DNA of 64,000 bases from Arthrobacter sp. HY1533. GTDB lineage: Bacteria > Actinomycetota > Actinomycetes > Actinomycetales > Micrococcaceae. The position numbers and the translations under genes were made by a program. This document shows positions 1 through 7,991 of the stretch, one piece after another. The notes beneath the pieces are model-generated. The model saw only the letters and a list, made by a program, of their open reading frames with translations. It was not told where the DNA came from and searched no databases. Positions within the stretch are counted from its first letter, which is position 1, and every line of letters starts with the position of its first letter. The DNA is taken from assembly GCF_027568515.1 (NCBI RefSeq), contig NZ_JANKZF010000017.1:1-64000 (forward strand). The letters are read 5' to 3'.

Positions 1-2
1 CA

Positions 3-35
3 GGCTCGACCATCGGTGGTCGAGCCTGTCGAGAC
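3..35. repeat. REP-like palindrome after hmp
   Basis: GGCTCGACCA (3-12) pairs perfectly with TGGTCGAGCC (17-26) and is followed by a CGAGACC tail. Related palindromes lie at 16691-16752, 16772-16793, 18901-18956 and 24261-24310, always at the 3' end of a gene. Here it lies just past the hmp stop codon, so it may act as that gene's terminator or mRNA 3' stabiliser. The right flank has a T-run on the plus strand, but there is no clear T-tract for the minus strand. Confidence 0.6.
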
Positions 36-71
36 CCTCTTTTGTTGGCGCAGGAGGTGCCGGAGTGGCGC

Positions 72-1244
72 CTAAGCGGCGGTTCCGGCCAGCCACACGT
101 CCGGGCCGAACACCTCGTAGTGGATCTTCGTGGAGGGGATCCCGGCATCAATCGCCTGGTTGCGGATTGCCTTCATGAACGGCAGCGGGCCGCACACATA
201 CATGGACGCATTCTCCGGCAGGTCCAGGCCCTCGAGGGACATGAAGCCCCTGTGGAAACCGGCGGTGGGCTCCTCAAGCCACAGCTGCAGCCGGGCGCCG
301 TCGATCGCGTCCACATCGGCTGTCATCTGCTCGCGCAGGGCCCACGCGGCCAGGTTCTTCTCGGCGTGCAGCACAAGGACCTCACGGTCCCCGCCGGTGC
401 TGGCCAGGGAGCGCAGGGCCGACGCGGACGGGGTGCAGCCAATTCCGGCGGTCGCAAACACAACCGGGCCCTCGCCGTCGAGCGTCACATCCCCGTAGGG
501 GTTGGAAAGTTCGACGACGTCCCCGACCTTCACGTTGTTGTGCAGCACAGGTGAGACCTCGCCGCCGTCGTCCCTCTTGGTGGTGAAGACCCGTCGGGTG
601 GTGGATTCCACATCGGCCGAGAGCGAGTACTGGCGGCACTGGAGCAGGCCGTCGGGCAGGGCAACCTTGACGGAGACGAACTGGCCGGGGCGGGCGGCCG
701 TGACAGGGGTGTCGTCGGCGGGAGCGAGGACGAAGGTCATGGCGTCGGTGCCGGCCGGGGTCTTCCCAATGACGGTCCAGGGCATCCACATCTTGTCGTT
801 GGCTTGCTGGGCGTAAAGGCCCTTCTCAATCTTGATGAGCGCGTTGGCCATGAGCCAGTAGACCTCGGTCCAGGCCTCGGCAATTTCGGCGGTGATGACG
901 TCGGAGAGCTCCTCGGCAATGGCCTCGAAGAGGTGCTTGTAGACGATGCCGTACTGGTCCTCGGTGATGCCAAGTGCCGTGTGCTTGTGGGCGATGCGGC
1001 TGAGCATGGTCTCGGGAACCATGTCGGGGTTGGCCACGAGCGCCGAGGCGAAGCCCGCAATGGAGCCGGCCAGGGCCTTCTGCTGCTCGCCGTTGTTCTG
1101 GTTGGCGCGGCTGAACAGGCCGTCAAGGAGTTCGGGGTGCGCGGCGAACATTCGCCCATAGAAGTTCGGGGTGATGGCGCCCAGCCTGGATCCCACGAGG
1201 GGCAGCGTGGCGACAATGACGGGGCGCGATTTTTCCGAAAGCAT
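72..1244 (-). CDS. hmp: Flavohemoglobin, NO dioxygenase
   Basis: This 390-residue cytoplasmic protein oxidises nitric oxide to nitrate using O2 and NAD(P)H. The globin domain (about 1-140) has the B10 tyrosine in NFYGRMF (Y29) and the proximal haem histidine in AHKHTALGI (H88). A ferredoxin-reductase FAD domain follows with RQYSLS near residue 205. The NAD domain starts near VFATAGIGCTPSASA. Length and domain order match the Hmp family. The ATG has an AAGGAG site 6-11 bases upstream. It lies downstream of nsrR in the same direction but has its own regulatory region with a strong palindrome at 1282-1306, so NO-responsive repression by NsrR is likely. Confidence 0.95.
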   Translation of the reverse strand: MLSEKSRPVIVATLPLVGSRLGAITPNFYGRMFAAHPELLDGLFSRANQNNGEQQKALAGSIAGFASALVANPDMVPETMLSRIAHKHTALGITEDQYGIVYKHLFEAIAEELSDVITAEIAEAWTEVYWLMANALIKIEKGLYAQQANDKMWMPWTVIGKTPAGTDAMTFVLAPADDTPVTAARPGQFVSVKVALPDGLLQCRQYSLSADVESTTRRVFTTKRDDGGEVSPVLHNNVKVGDVVELSNPYGDVTLDGEGPVVFATAGIGCTPSASALRSLASTGGDREVLVLHAEKNLAAWALREQMTADVDAIDGARLQLWLEEPTAGFHRGFMSLEGLDLPENASMYVCGPLPFMKAIRNQAIDAGIPSTKIHYEVFGPDVWLAGTAA

Positions 1245-1281
1245 CTTGTACTCCTTGGGTGAAAGTCATGGCGACAACCCC

Positions 1282-1306
1282 AAAGTAGCATTTGAAATGC
1301 TACTTT
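1282..1306. promoter_or_regulatory. Probable NsrR operator before hmp
   Basis: This is a perfect palindrome with 12-base arms (left arm AAAGTAGCATTT) around one central base, 38-62 bases upstream of the hmp start. Its core resembles the AT-rich AAnATGCATTT half-sites known for NsrR in proteobacteria. Both the position and the neighbouring nsrR gene support the call. The assignment to NsrR is inferred. Confidence 0.75.
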
Positions 1307-1317
1307 TAATCCACAAT

Positions 1318-1334
1318 TTCTACGTTACGTAGAA
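1318..1334. promoter_or_regulatory. Second palindrome in the nsrR-hmp gap
   Basis: TTCTACGT and ACGTAGAA flank a single T, giving a perfect 17-base palindrome 12 bases beyond the larger one. It lies between the nsrR stop and the hmp promoter region. It could be a second operator or part of the nsrR 3' end. It lacks the loop and T-tract expected of a terminator. Confidence 0.4.
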
Positions 1335-1354
1335 CAAGCGTGAATTGGCGCGGT

Positions 1355-1804
1355 TCAGTCCGGGCGCGATGTGCTCAAGGTCACGGCGGTTGGCCCCTGG
1401 GGGCCCTTGCCGGCCAGGCTGTGGATGGTGACGTTGTCCAGGGAAACGTAGAACGCCTCCTTTGCGTGGTTCAGTGCACCGCGCAGCCCGCACGCGTGCA
1501 CCAGGGGGCATTGGCCCATCTCGGTCTGGCAGCCGGCGACATCGCTGTGGTCATCGAGCACGCGCAGCACCTGGCCCACAGTGGCGCGCCTGCCGTCCGG
1601 GGATATGCGCACACCCCCGCTGCGGCCGCGGATGGCCTCCACGAGCCCCATCTGGCCCAGTTTGAGCACGGCCTTGCTGACATGGTTGTAGGGCGTTCCC
1701 ACCTGTTCGGCCAGTTCACGCGTGGTGGGCAGCTCATCTTCCGGGGTTGCGGACAGCACCATCAGCAGGCGCAGGCTCACATCGGAAAAGCTGTTGATGC
1801 GCAT
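1355..1804 (-). CDS. nsrR: Rrf2-family NO-sensing repressor NsrR
   Basis: This 149-residue protein has the Rrf2 layout: an N-terminal winged helix starting MRINSFSDVSLRLLMVL, with the recognition segment TPYNHVSKAVLKLGQMGLV. Three cysteines in GCQTEMGQCPLVHACGL (spacing C-X6-C-X5-C, about residues 93-107) are placed to ligate the Fe-S cluster that senses nitric oxide. The next gene on this strand is hmp, its classical target. The start codon lies 3 bases after the stop of the upstream gene at 1808, suggesting co-transcription with it. Confidence 0.88.
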   Translation of the reverse strand: MRINSFSDVSLRLLMVLSATPEDELPTTRELAEQVGTPYNHVSKAVLKLGQMGLVEAIRGRSGGVRISPDGRRATVGQVLRVLDDHSDVAGCQTEMGQCPLVHACGLRGALNHAKEAFYVSLDNVTIHSLAGKGPQGPTAVTLSTSRPD

Positions 1805-1807
1805 GGG

Positions 1808-2263
1808 CTAGGCCCAGATGGCCGTCTCGCCGGCTTCCAGGAAAGGCTCGCCGAACTCCCAGCCCGCCGCGGACTGGTGGTACGGGCGCACCACGGAGAC
1901 GCTCATGCCCGTGCTGTGCTCGGCCATGACGTGGATGGCATCGGTCCCGTCCTCGGGCAGGTGGATGTCACAGACCACGGCCGCCGCCCGGTTTTGCCCG
2001 CGCTGGCTGGCCAGGGCATCGAACAGGTCAGCGACCATGGCATCGGCGTCCAGCTCCACCTCTTCGTCCCCGTCCACGCTGTTGGGGGCCACTGCAACAA
2101 GGTTCAGCTCGCCGTCCAGTGTGAGGACCAGGCCCACCGGCAGGAAGGCGCCGTGCTCCTCGATCTGCTCGCCAGCCACGCCCAGGGCGGTGCCGATGAC
2201 CTTGTTGAGGTCGTCCTGGACCTGCGTCTCAGCTTCGGCCTGGGCCGGTGTGTTCGTATCCAT
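1808..2263 (-). CDS. Conserved hypothetical acidic protein
   Basis: This 151-residue protein is strongly acidic, with no signal peptide, membrane segment or motif that I recognise. It has an alternating hydrophobic/charged pattern (LPVGLVLTLDGELNLVAV; RAAAVVCDIHLP) suggesting a compact alpha/beta fold. It lies between manB and nsrR with only a 3-base gap to nsrR, so the two probably share a transcript. Function is unknown. Confidence 0.65.
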   Translation of the reverse strand: MDTNTPAQAEAETQVQDDLNKVIGTALGVAGEQIEEHGAFLPVGLVLTLDGELNLVAVAPNSVDGDEEVELDADAMVADLFDALASQRGQNRAAAVVCDIHLPEDGTDAIHVMAEHSTGMSVSVVRPYHQSAAGWEFGEPFLEAGETAIWA

Positions 2264-2337
2264 GATGCTCCTGCTGGTGATGTGTGGGGGATGGGCCGGT
2301 GGCCCTGTGGCACGCAGTTGCCGTGGCGGCGGGCTGC

Positions 2338-3756
2338 CTACTGGCGCACCAGGGCCAGGACGGCGTCGCGCAGCTCAGTCATGGTGGCGGCGTCCACGGC
2401 CTCGGCGTTCAGGCGCAGGAACGGCTCCGTGTTGGAGGCGCGGAGGTTGAACCACCACTTGCCGTCCTTGGCCGTGAACGTCACTCCGTCAAGCTCGTCG
2501 ACCTCCACGTCCTCGCGCGTGTAGGCTGCGCGGACGCGGGCCACGGCTGCCGGGACGTCGGCCAGCTGCGAGTTGATCTCGCCGCTGGAGGAGTAGGGCT
2601 CGTATTCGCGGCCCAGCTCGGACAGCGGCCCGTCCTGCTCGCCCAGGGCGGCCAGGACGTGCATGGCGGCGAGCATGCCGGTGTCTGCGTTGAAGAAGTC
2701 GCGGAAGTAGTAGTGCGCGGAGTGCTCCCCGCCGAAGACGGCGCCCTCTTCGGCCATGGTGGCCTTGATGAAGGAGTGGCCCACGCGCGTGCGCACGGCC
2801 CGGCCGCCGTCGTGCTCGATCAGTTCGGGCACGGCGCGGGAGGTGATCAGGTTGTGGATCACGGTGGGGTGTTCCTCGCCCAGGGCCTTGACGCGGGCGA
2901 TCTCGCGCCGGGCCACGAGGGCCGTGACGGCGGAGGGGGAGACGGGTGCGCCGAGTTCGTCAATGACAAAGCAGCGGTCGGCGTCGCCGTCGAAGGCCAG
3001 GCCGATGTCGGCGCCGTGGGCCACCACGGCGGCCTGCAGGTCCACCAGGTTGGCCGGCTCCAGCGGGTTGGCCGGGTGGTTGGGGAAGGTGCCGTCCAGC
3101 TCGAAGTAGAGCGGCACAATCTCAAAAGGCAGCCCTTCGAGCAGTTCGCCGCCCAGCACGGCCGGGGTGGTCAGGCCGGCCATGCCGTTGCCGGCGTCAA
3201 CCACAATCTTCAGGGGCCGCGAGCCGGAGAGGTCAACGAGCTTGCGCAGGTACTCAGAGTAGTCCTTGAGGACATCGGCGGAGCCCACGGTTCCGGGTGT
3301 GGCAACCGGGGTGGGAAGGCCGTCGTTGAGATAGGACTGGGCGAGGTCGCGGATTTCGGCCAGGCCGGTCTCGGAGGACAGCGGCACGGCGCCGGCGCGG
3401 GTCATCTTCATGCCGTTGTACTCGGCCGGGTTGTGGCTGGCCGTGAACATCACGCCTGCGGCCTTGAGCGCGCCGGAGGCAAAGTACAGTTCGTCGGTGG
3501 AGATCAGGCCCAGCAGCTGGATGTTGGCGCCGCGGTCGGCGGCACCCTCGGCGAACGCCTGCGCGAATTCGGGGGAGGAGGGGCGCATGTCGCCGCCCAC
3601 CAGGACCTGCTGGCCGGCCAGCTCCAGCACCTGCGCGAACGCGGCGCCGACGGCCCGCACGGATTCGGTGGTGATGCTCTCGCCCACGATTCCGCGGACG
3701 TCGTATGCCTTGAACGAAGTGGACAGGTCAACCGGCGAAGTATCTTCAGTAGTCAC
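2338..3756 (-). CDS. manB: Phosphomannomutase/phosphoglucomutase
   Basis: This 472-residue alpha-D-phosphohexomutase interconverts hexose-6-phosphate and hexose-1-phosphate to supply GDP-mannose and wall glycans. Diagnostic motifs are in order: the phosphoserine loop TASHNP (S107), the metal loop FDGDADRC (near 240), the sugar loop GGEHSAHYYF and the phosphate-binding RASNTEPFLRLN near the C-terminus. Length is typical. The gene is divergent from recQ. The symbol is by family; substrate preference cannot be read from sequence. Confidence 0.9.
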   Translation of the reverse strand: MTTEDTSPVDLSTSFKAYDVRGIVGESITTESVRAVGAAFAQVLELAGQQVLVGGDMRPSSPEFAQAFAEGAADRGANIQLLGLISTDELYFASGALKAAGVMFTASHNPAEYNGMKMTRAGAVPLSSETGLAEIRDLAQSYLNDGLPTPVATPGTVGSADVLKDYSEYLRKLVDLSGSRPLKIVVDAGNGMAGLTTPAVLGGELLEGLPFEIVPLYFELDGTFPNHPANPLEPANLVDLQAAVVAHGADIGLAFDGDADRCFVIDELGAPVSPSAVTALVARREIARVKALGEEHPTVIHNLITSRAVPELIEHDGGRAVRTRVGHSFIKATMAEEGAVFGGEHSAHYYFRDFFNADTGMLAAMHVLAALGEQDGPLSELGREYEPYSSSGEINSQLADVPAAVARVRAAYTREDVEVDELDGVTFTAKDGKWWFNLRASNTEPFLRLNAEAVDAATMTELRDAVLALVRQ

Positions 3757-3852
3757 CTAACTATCCTACCGTCGGGCCCCTGCGGCGCCGGTTATCCACA
3801 CATCTCCGAGCGGGGCGTCCAGTTGTCGGCGCCCGCTGGAATACTGGAGGGC

Positions 3853-6003
3853 ATGACAACCCAAGCAGCACACCTGGCCGCAGACCACACCGAAACCCGG
3901 GCCCAGGCCCTGGAAGTGCTTCGGGCGCTGGTGGGCAGGCCGGATGCCGACTTCCACGACGGGCAGTACGAGGCCATCGAGGCATTGGTCGACGGCGGCC
4001 GCCGCGCCCTGGTGGTCCAGCGCACCGGCTGGGGCAAGTCGGCCGTGTACTTTGTGGCGTCGCTGTTGCTGCGCGCCCGCGGCGCCGGCCCCACCCTGAT
4101 CGTCTCGCCCCTGCTGGCGCTCATGCGCGACCAAGTGGCGGCCGCCGAACGCGCCGGCGTGCGTGCCATGGCCATCAACTCGGCCAACGCCACCGATTGG
4201 GGGCTCGTCTCGGAGGCCCTGGCTGCCGACGAGGTGGATGTGCTCCTGGTGTCGCCCGAGCGGCTGACCAACCCGTCCTTCAGGGAAAACCAATTGCCGG
4301 CGCTGGTCCAGCGCACTGGGCTGCTGGTGGTCGATGAGGCTCACTGCATCTCCGACTGGGGCCACGACTTCCGGCCTGACTACCGCCGCATCGCGGACTT
4401 GATCGCCCGGCTGCCAGCCTCCGTGCCCGTCCTGGCCACGACCGCCACGGCCAACTCCCGCGTGGTGGCGGACATTGAGGAACAGCTGGGCACCGGCGTG
4501 TTTACCATCCGCGGGCCCCTGGCCCGCGAGTCGCTGCGCCTGGGCGTGCTGCGCCTTGCCGATTCACGGGACAGGCTGGGGTGGCTGCTGACCCACCTGG
4601 CCGAGCTGCCCGGCAGCGGCATCATCTACACGCTGACGGTCTCTGCCGCGGAAGACACCGCCCGGCTGCTGGCTGAGGCCGGCCACGTGGTCAAGGCCTA
4701 CACGGGGCGCACCGACACCATGGACCGGGAGGCCCTTGAAGAGGCCCTGAAAAACAACCAGGTCAAGGCGCTCGTGGCCACCAGTGCCCTCGGCATGGGT
4801 TTCGACAAGCCGGACCTGGGTTTCGTGGTCCACCTCGGCGCCCCGTCGTCGCCCGTTGCCTACTACCAGCAGGTGGGCCGTGCCGGCCGTGGCAGCGCCA
4901 ACGCCGACGTCCTGCTGCTGCCCGGCACGGAGGACGCGGAAATCTGGCGGTACTTTGCCACGGCGTCCATGCCCGACCAGGAGAAGGCCATGGCCGTGCT
5001 GACCGCGTTGGGGGAGTCGCCCCGGCCCATGTCCACGCCCGCCCTCGAGGCCCGGGTGGACCTGCGCCGCACCCCGCTGGAGCTCCTGCTCAAGGTCCTG
5101 GCCGTGGATGGCGCCGTACGCCGCGTCTCCGGCGGCTGGGAGTCCACGGGCCAGCCGTGGAGCTACGACGAGGAAAGGTACCGCCGCATCGCGCAGGCCC
5201 GCATCGATGAGCAGCAGTCCATGGTGGAGTACGAGCGCATGTCCGGATGCCGCATGGAGTACCTCGCAGCGGCGCTCGACGACGAAACGGCGTCCCCGTG
5301 CGGGCGTTGCGACAACTGCGCGGGGCGCTGGTTTGCCAGCGACGTCCGCTCCAGCGCCGCCGAGGCTGCCGGTGAGTCGCTCAAGCATGCGGGCCTGCCC
5401 CTGGAACCACGGGCCATGTGGCCCACCGGCATGGACCGCCTCGGCGTGCCGGTCAAGGGAAAGCTGAAGGCAGGGGAACTCGTGGCCGGCGGCCGCATCC
5501 TGGCCAGGCTCACGGACCTGGGCTGGGGCAACTCGCTGCGGGCCATGTTCGCCGCCGGCGCCCCGGATGCGCCCATCGATCCGGCCATGGCCCGCGCGGT
5601 TGTTGATGTGCTGCGCGAATGGGGTGCAGCCGGCTGGGAAGGGGCGGGACGGCCCGTCGCCGTGGTTGCCATGCCCTCGCGGAACAAGCCCGTGCTCCTG
5701 CAGTCCTTTGCCCAGGCCATCAGTGAGATCGGGCGGTTGCCGCTCCTGGGCGAGCTGTCACTGGAGTTTGGCGGGCCCACGGGCCAGCGCGGCGGCAACA
5801 GTGCCTACCGCCTGGCCGGGGTCTGGGACAGGTTCGCCGTGGGGCCGGAGCTGGCCGCCGCGCTCGCCGCCTGCCCGCCCGGGCCGGTGCTGCTGCTCGA
5901 TGACCTCGTGGACAGCCGCTGGTCCATCACCGTGGCCGGCCGCGCTCTGCGACTGGCCGGCGCCGAGCAGGTCCTGCCGCTGGTGCTCGCCCAGGCCGGC
6001 TAG
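3853..6003 (+). CDS. recQ: RecQ-family helicase with PRTase-like tail
   Basis: This 716-residue 3'-5' DNA helicase works in recombination and repair. Walker A GWGKS is at 59-63 and DEAH at 161-164, followed by CISDWGHDFRPDY, the aromatic-rich loop of RecQ. The helicase C domain contains QQVGRAGRG. Zinc ligands are C466, C483, C486 and C489. In place of an HRDC domain, residues from about 590 resemble a phosphoribosyltransferase fold ending VLLLDDLVDSRW (near 683). The open frame extends far upstream, but the ATG at 3853 follows GGAGG and opens a normal RecQ N-terminus; the earlier frame is antisense to manB. It is convergent with the SDR gene. Confidence 0.9.
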   Translation: MTTQAAHLAADHTETRAQALEVLRALVGRPDADFHDGQYEAIEALVDGGRRALVVQRTGWGKSAVYFVASLLLRARGAGPTLIVSPLLALMRDQVAAAERAGVRAMAINSANATDWGLVSEALAADEVDVLLVSPERLTNPSFRENQLPALVQRTGLLVVDEAHCISDWGHDFRPDYRRIADLIARLPASVPVLATTATANSRVVADIEEQLGTGVFTIRGPLARESLRLGVLRLADSRDRLGWLLTHLAELPGSGIIYTLTVSAAEDTARLLAEAGHVVKAYTGRTDTMDREALEEALKNNQVKALVATSALGMGFDKPDLGFVVHLGAPSSPVAYYQQVGRAGRGSANADVLLLPGTEDAEIWRYFATASMPDQEKAMAVLTALGESPRPMSTPALEARVDLRRTPLELLLKVLAVDGAVRRVSGGWESTGQPWSYDEERYRRIAQARIDEQQSMVEYERMSGCRMEYLAAALDDETASPCGRCDNCAGRWFASDVRSSAAEAAGESLKHAGLPLEPRAMWPTGMDRLGVPVKGKLKAGELVAGGRILARLTDLGWGNSLRAMFAAGAPDAPIDPAMARAVVDVLREWGAAGWEGAGRPVAVVAMPSRNKPVLLQSFAQAISEIGRLPLLGELSLEFGGPTGQRGGNSAYRLAGVWDRFAVGPELAAALAACPPGPVLLLDDLVDSRWSITVAGRALRLAGAEQVLPLVLAQAG

Positions 6004-6013
6004 CCCCAACGGC

Positions 6014-6142
6014 CAACGCCGCATCACACAACGCACGAAAAATCCCAACGCCGCATCACTTAACGTCGAAAAAACAGCAACGCCGCACCACCAAGGGTGG
6101 TGCGGCGTTGCCTGAAAACGTGCATCAGGTGATGCGGCGTTG
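6014..6142. repeat. 32-bp-period inverted-symmetric repeat array
   Basis: Copies of CAACGCCGCA(T/C)CAC start at 6014, 6046 and 6078 on the plus strand, exactly 32 bp apart. On the minus strand copies start at 6110 and 6142, again 32 bp apart. The array therefore inverts around the hairpin at 6077-6111. The unit tail (about 18 bp) is partly conserved: ACAACG or TTAACG, then an A-rich run. The last copy abuts the SDR stop codon. A second array with the same period is at 30338-30465. Confidence 0.85.
6077..6111. terminator. Bidirectional hairpin between recQ and SDR gene
   Basis: A perfect 16-base stem (GCAACGCCGCACCACC and its complement) with a 3-base loop lies between two convergent genes. 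An A-run upstream and a GAAAA segment downstream provide modest T-tracts in either direction. The hairpin is built from two opposed copies of the 32-bp repeat unit. Confidence 0.65.
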
Positions 6143-6901
6143 CTACGCCTCGACCGGGCGCAGGCGCAGGGCCTGCATGCCGCCGTCGACCGCAATCGAG
6201 GTGCCCGTGGTGGAACCGGACAACGGGCTGGCCAGGTAGGCCACGGCGCCGGCTACTTCATCGGCTGCCACGAGGCGGCCATGCGGCTGGCGGGCGTTCA
6301 GGGCTGCGCGCTCTGCGGCGGGATCGTCGGCCTGGTCCAGGAGGCGGCCCACCCAGGGGGTGTCTGCCGTGCCCGGGTTGACGCAGTTGACGCGGACGCC
6401 TTCGCGGAGGTGGTCGGCCGCCATGGCCTGGGTCAGCGACAGCACAGCACCCTTGGTTGCCGAGTACAACGCACGCGCCGGCAGGCCGGCGGTTGCTGCG
6501 ATGGAGCAGATGTTCACAATCGCGGCACCGGAGGACTTGCGCAGGTGCGGCAGTGCGGCGCGGGAAACCCGTACCATGCCCACCACGTTGATGTTCCAGA
6601 CGCGCGCCCATTCGGCGTCGTCGTTGGTTTCCACGGTGCCGATGGCGCCGATGCCTGCATTGTTGACAACAATGTCCACGCCGCCGAAGGCCTCGACGGT
6701 GCCGGCGATGGCGGCCTTGACGCTGGCGTCGTCGGAGACGTCGCAGGCAAAGCCGATCTGGCCCTCCGGGAGGTCCTGGGGGTTCAGGTCAAGGACGGAA
6801 ACCTGTGCACCCATGGACTGCAGCTTCGCGGCAATGGCGGCGCCGATTCCGGATGCGCCACCGGTGACGACTGCTGTGAGGTTGGCTAGTTCCTGGCTCA
6901 T
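6143..6901 (-). CDS. SDR dehydrogenase, likely 2-keto-3-deoxy-L-fuconate dehydrogenase
   Basis: This 252-residue classical short-chain dehydrogenase has the TGGASGIG cofactor loop (about 13-20), NNAG, catalytic serine near NICSIAA, and the YSATK Tyr-Lys pair. Its ATG overlaps the stop codon of the FAH hydrolase gene (ATGA), so the two are translationally coupled. In the non-phosphorylating L-fucose pathway this family oxidises 2-keto-3-deoxy-L-fuconate to the 2,4-diketo acid, which the neighbouring hydrolase cleaves. The family is seen directly; the substrate comes from the island context. An L-fucose dehydrogenase role is less likely because the aldo/keto reductase fills that step. Confidence 0.8.
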   Translation of the reverse strand: MSQELANLTAVVTGGASGIGAAIAAKLQSMGAQVSVLDLNPQDLPEGQIGFACDVSDDASVKAAIAGTVEAFGGVDIVVNNAGIGAIGTVETNDDAEWARVWNINVVGMVRVSRAALPHLRKSSGAAIVNICSIAATAGLPARALYSATKGAVLSLTQAMAADHLREGVRVNCVNPGTADTPWVGRLLDQADDPAAERAALNARQPHGRLVAADEVAGAVAYLASPLSGSTTGTSIAVDGGMQALRLRPVEA

Positions 6902-7785
6902 TGTGCCTCCTTGGCGGCGGTGCCTGCGCGGAAGAATTCCTGGCGCTGGCGGCCAAGTCCTTCAATTTCAACTTCGACGACGTCGCCGTCCTGGATGTAG
7001 GGGAAGCGGCCGGAGAGGGCCACTCCTTCCGGCGTGCCGGTCAGGATGACATCGCCGGCTTCCAGCACCATGTACTGGGAGAGGTGGTGGATGATCGTGG
7101 GCACATCGAAGATCAGGTCCGAGGTGTTGGAGTCCTGGCGAATCTCGCCATTGACCCAGCTCTTGAGCTGCAGCTTGTTTGCGTCAACCTCGTCGGCGGG
7201 GACCAGCCAGGGACCCAGGGGGGTGGACTTGGGCAGGGACTTGCCCTTGGTCCACTGGCCTGCGGCACCCGGGATCTGGTATTCGCGCTCGGAGAGGTCG
7301 TTGGCGATGACGTAACCGGCGACGGCGTCGGCTGCCTCGGCGACATCGGAAAGGTAGGAGACCTCGCGGCCCACAACGATGCCCAGCTCAACTTCCCAGT
7401 CGTACTTTGCCGACAGGGGAGGGATCGGGGATGCGTCGAAAGGCCCGGCAACGGTGTTGTTCGGCTTCAGGAAAACCACGGGAATCGTCGGCGGCAGGGC
7501 GCCGGACTCGGCCGCGTGCGCGGCGTAGTTCATGCCGATGCAGATGACGTTGTTGGGGCGTGCAATGGGGGAGCCGATGCGCAGCTCGGCCGCGTTTTCC
7601 AGCACGGGGAGGGTGCCGTTTTCCAGTGCGGTGCGCAGCGCGGCCAGGCCGTCATTGGCCAGGAATGCGCCGTCAATCTCTGCTGTGACGGGACGTGCGT
7701 CGTAGCTTTGCTCGGTTCCGTTGGAGTCGGCGGCAATGACGACGGGAATTTCCCGTCCCTGCCCGCCAAGGCGTGCAATCTTCAT
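6898..7785 (-). CDS. FAH-family hydrolase, likely 2,4-diketo-3-deoxy-L-fuconate hydrolase
   Basis: This 295-residue protein of the fumarylacetoacetate hydrolase superfamily shows VICIGMNYAAHAAE, the metal triad region YDWEVELGIVVGRE and the C-terminal LTGTPEGVALS. The expected reaction splits 2,4-diketo-3-deoxy-L-fuconate into pyruvate and L-lactate. I place the start at the ATG giving MKIARLGG, the usual FAH N-terminus, with GAGGAA upstream; an in-frame start 27 bases earlier is possible. It is the first gene of the leftward fucose operon and faces fucD across a shared regulatory region. Confidence 0.85.
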   Translation of the reverse strand: MKIARLGGQGREIPVVIAADSNGTEQSYDARPVTAEIDGAFLANDGLAALRTALENGTLPVLENAAELRIGSPIARPNNVICIGMNYAAHAAESGALPPTIPVVFLKPNNTVAGPFDASPIPPLSAKYDWEVELGIVVGREVSYLSDVAEAADAVAGYVIANDLSEREYQIPGAAGQWTKGKSLPKSTPLGPWLVPADEVDANKLQLKSWVNGEIRQDSNTSDLIFDVPTIIHHLSQYMVLEAGDVILTGTPEGVALSGRFPYIQDGDVVEVEIEGLGRQRQEFFRAGTAAKEAQ

Positions 7786-7927
7786 GAAATTCGTATTCCT
7801 CTGCGGCCGCAAGGTGCGCGACCATCGATAGTTTGGTGACCCCAGACGGGCCTTAACATCTGAGCTTTATGGAAACTTTACCCACAAGGGGCCGCCATTG
7901 CTTCATTACGGCCAATATTGACACGAA

Positions 7928-7942
7928 AAACATCGGATGTTT
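7928..7942. promoter_or_regulatory. Fucose-island operator, site 1
   Basis: AAACATC-G-GATGTTT is a perfect 15-base palindrome between the divergent hydrolase and fucD genes. TTGAGT (7946-7951) directly downstream can serve as a -35 element for the rightward operon. A near-identical site with a similarly placed TTGAAA precedes the transporter operon at 12835. The size and symmetry fit a FadR/GntR-type repressor site. Confidence 0.75.
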
Positions 7943-7991
7943 AGCTTGAGTCAACTTTTCAGTGATTCAACCTCTTCCCAAGGGAGCGCCT

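Noticed and set aside
2284-3852. The upstream extension of the recQ open frame
   Set aside because: It lies antisense to manB and would add over 500 residues unlike any RecQ; a good start with a ribosome site exists at 3853.
6014-6142. The 32-bp-period array as a CRISPR
   Set aside because: Units are contiguous with partly conserved tails, too few in number, partly inverted, and no cas genes are near.
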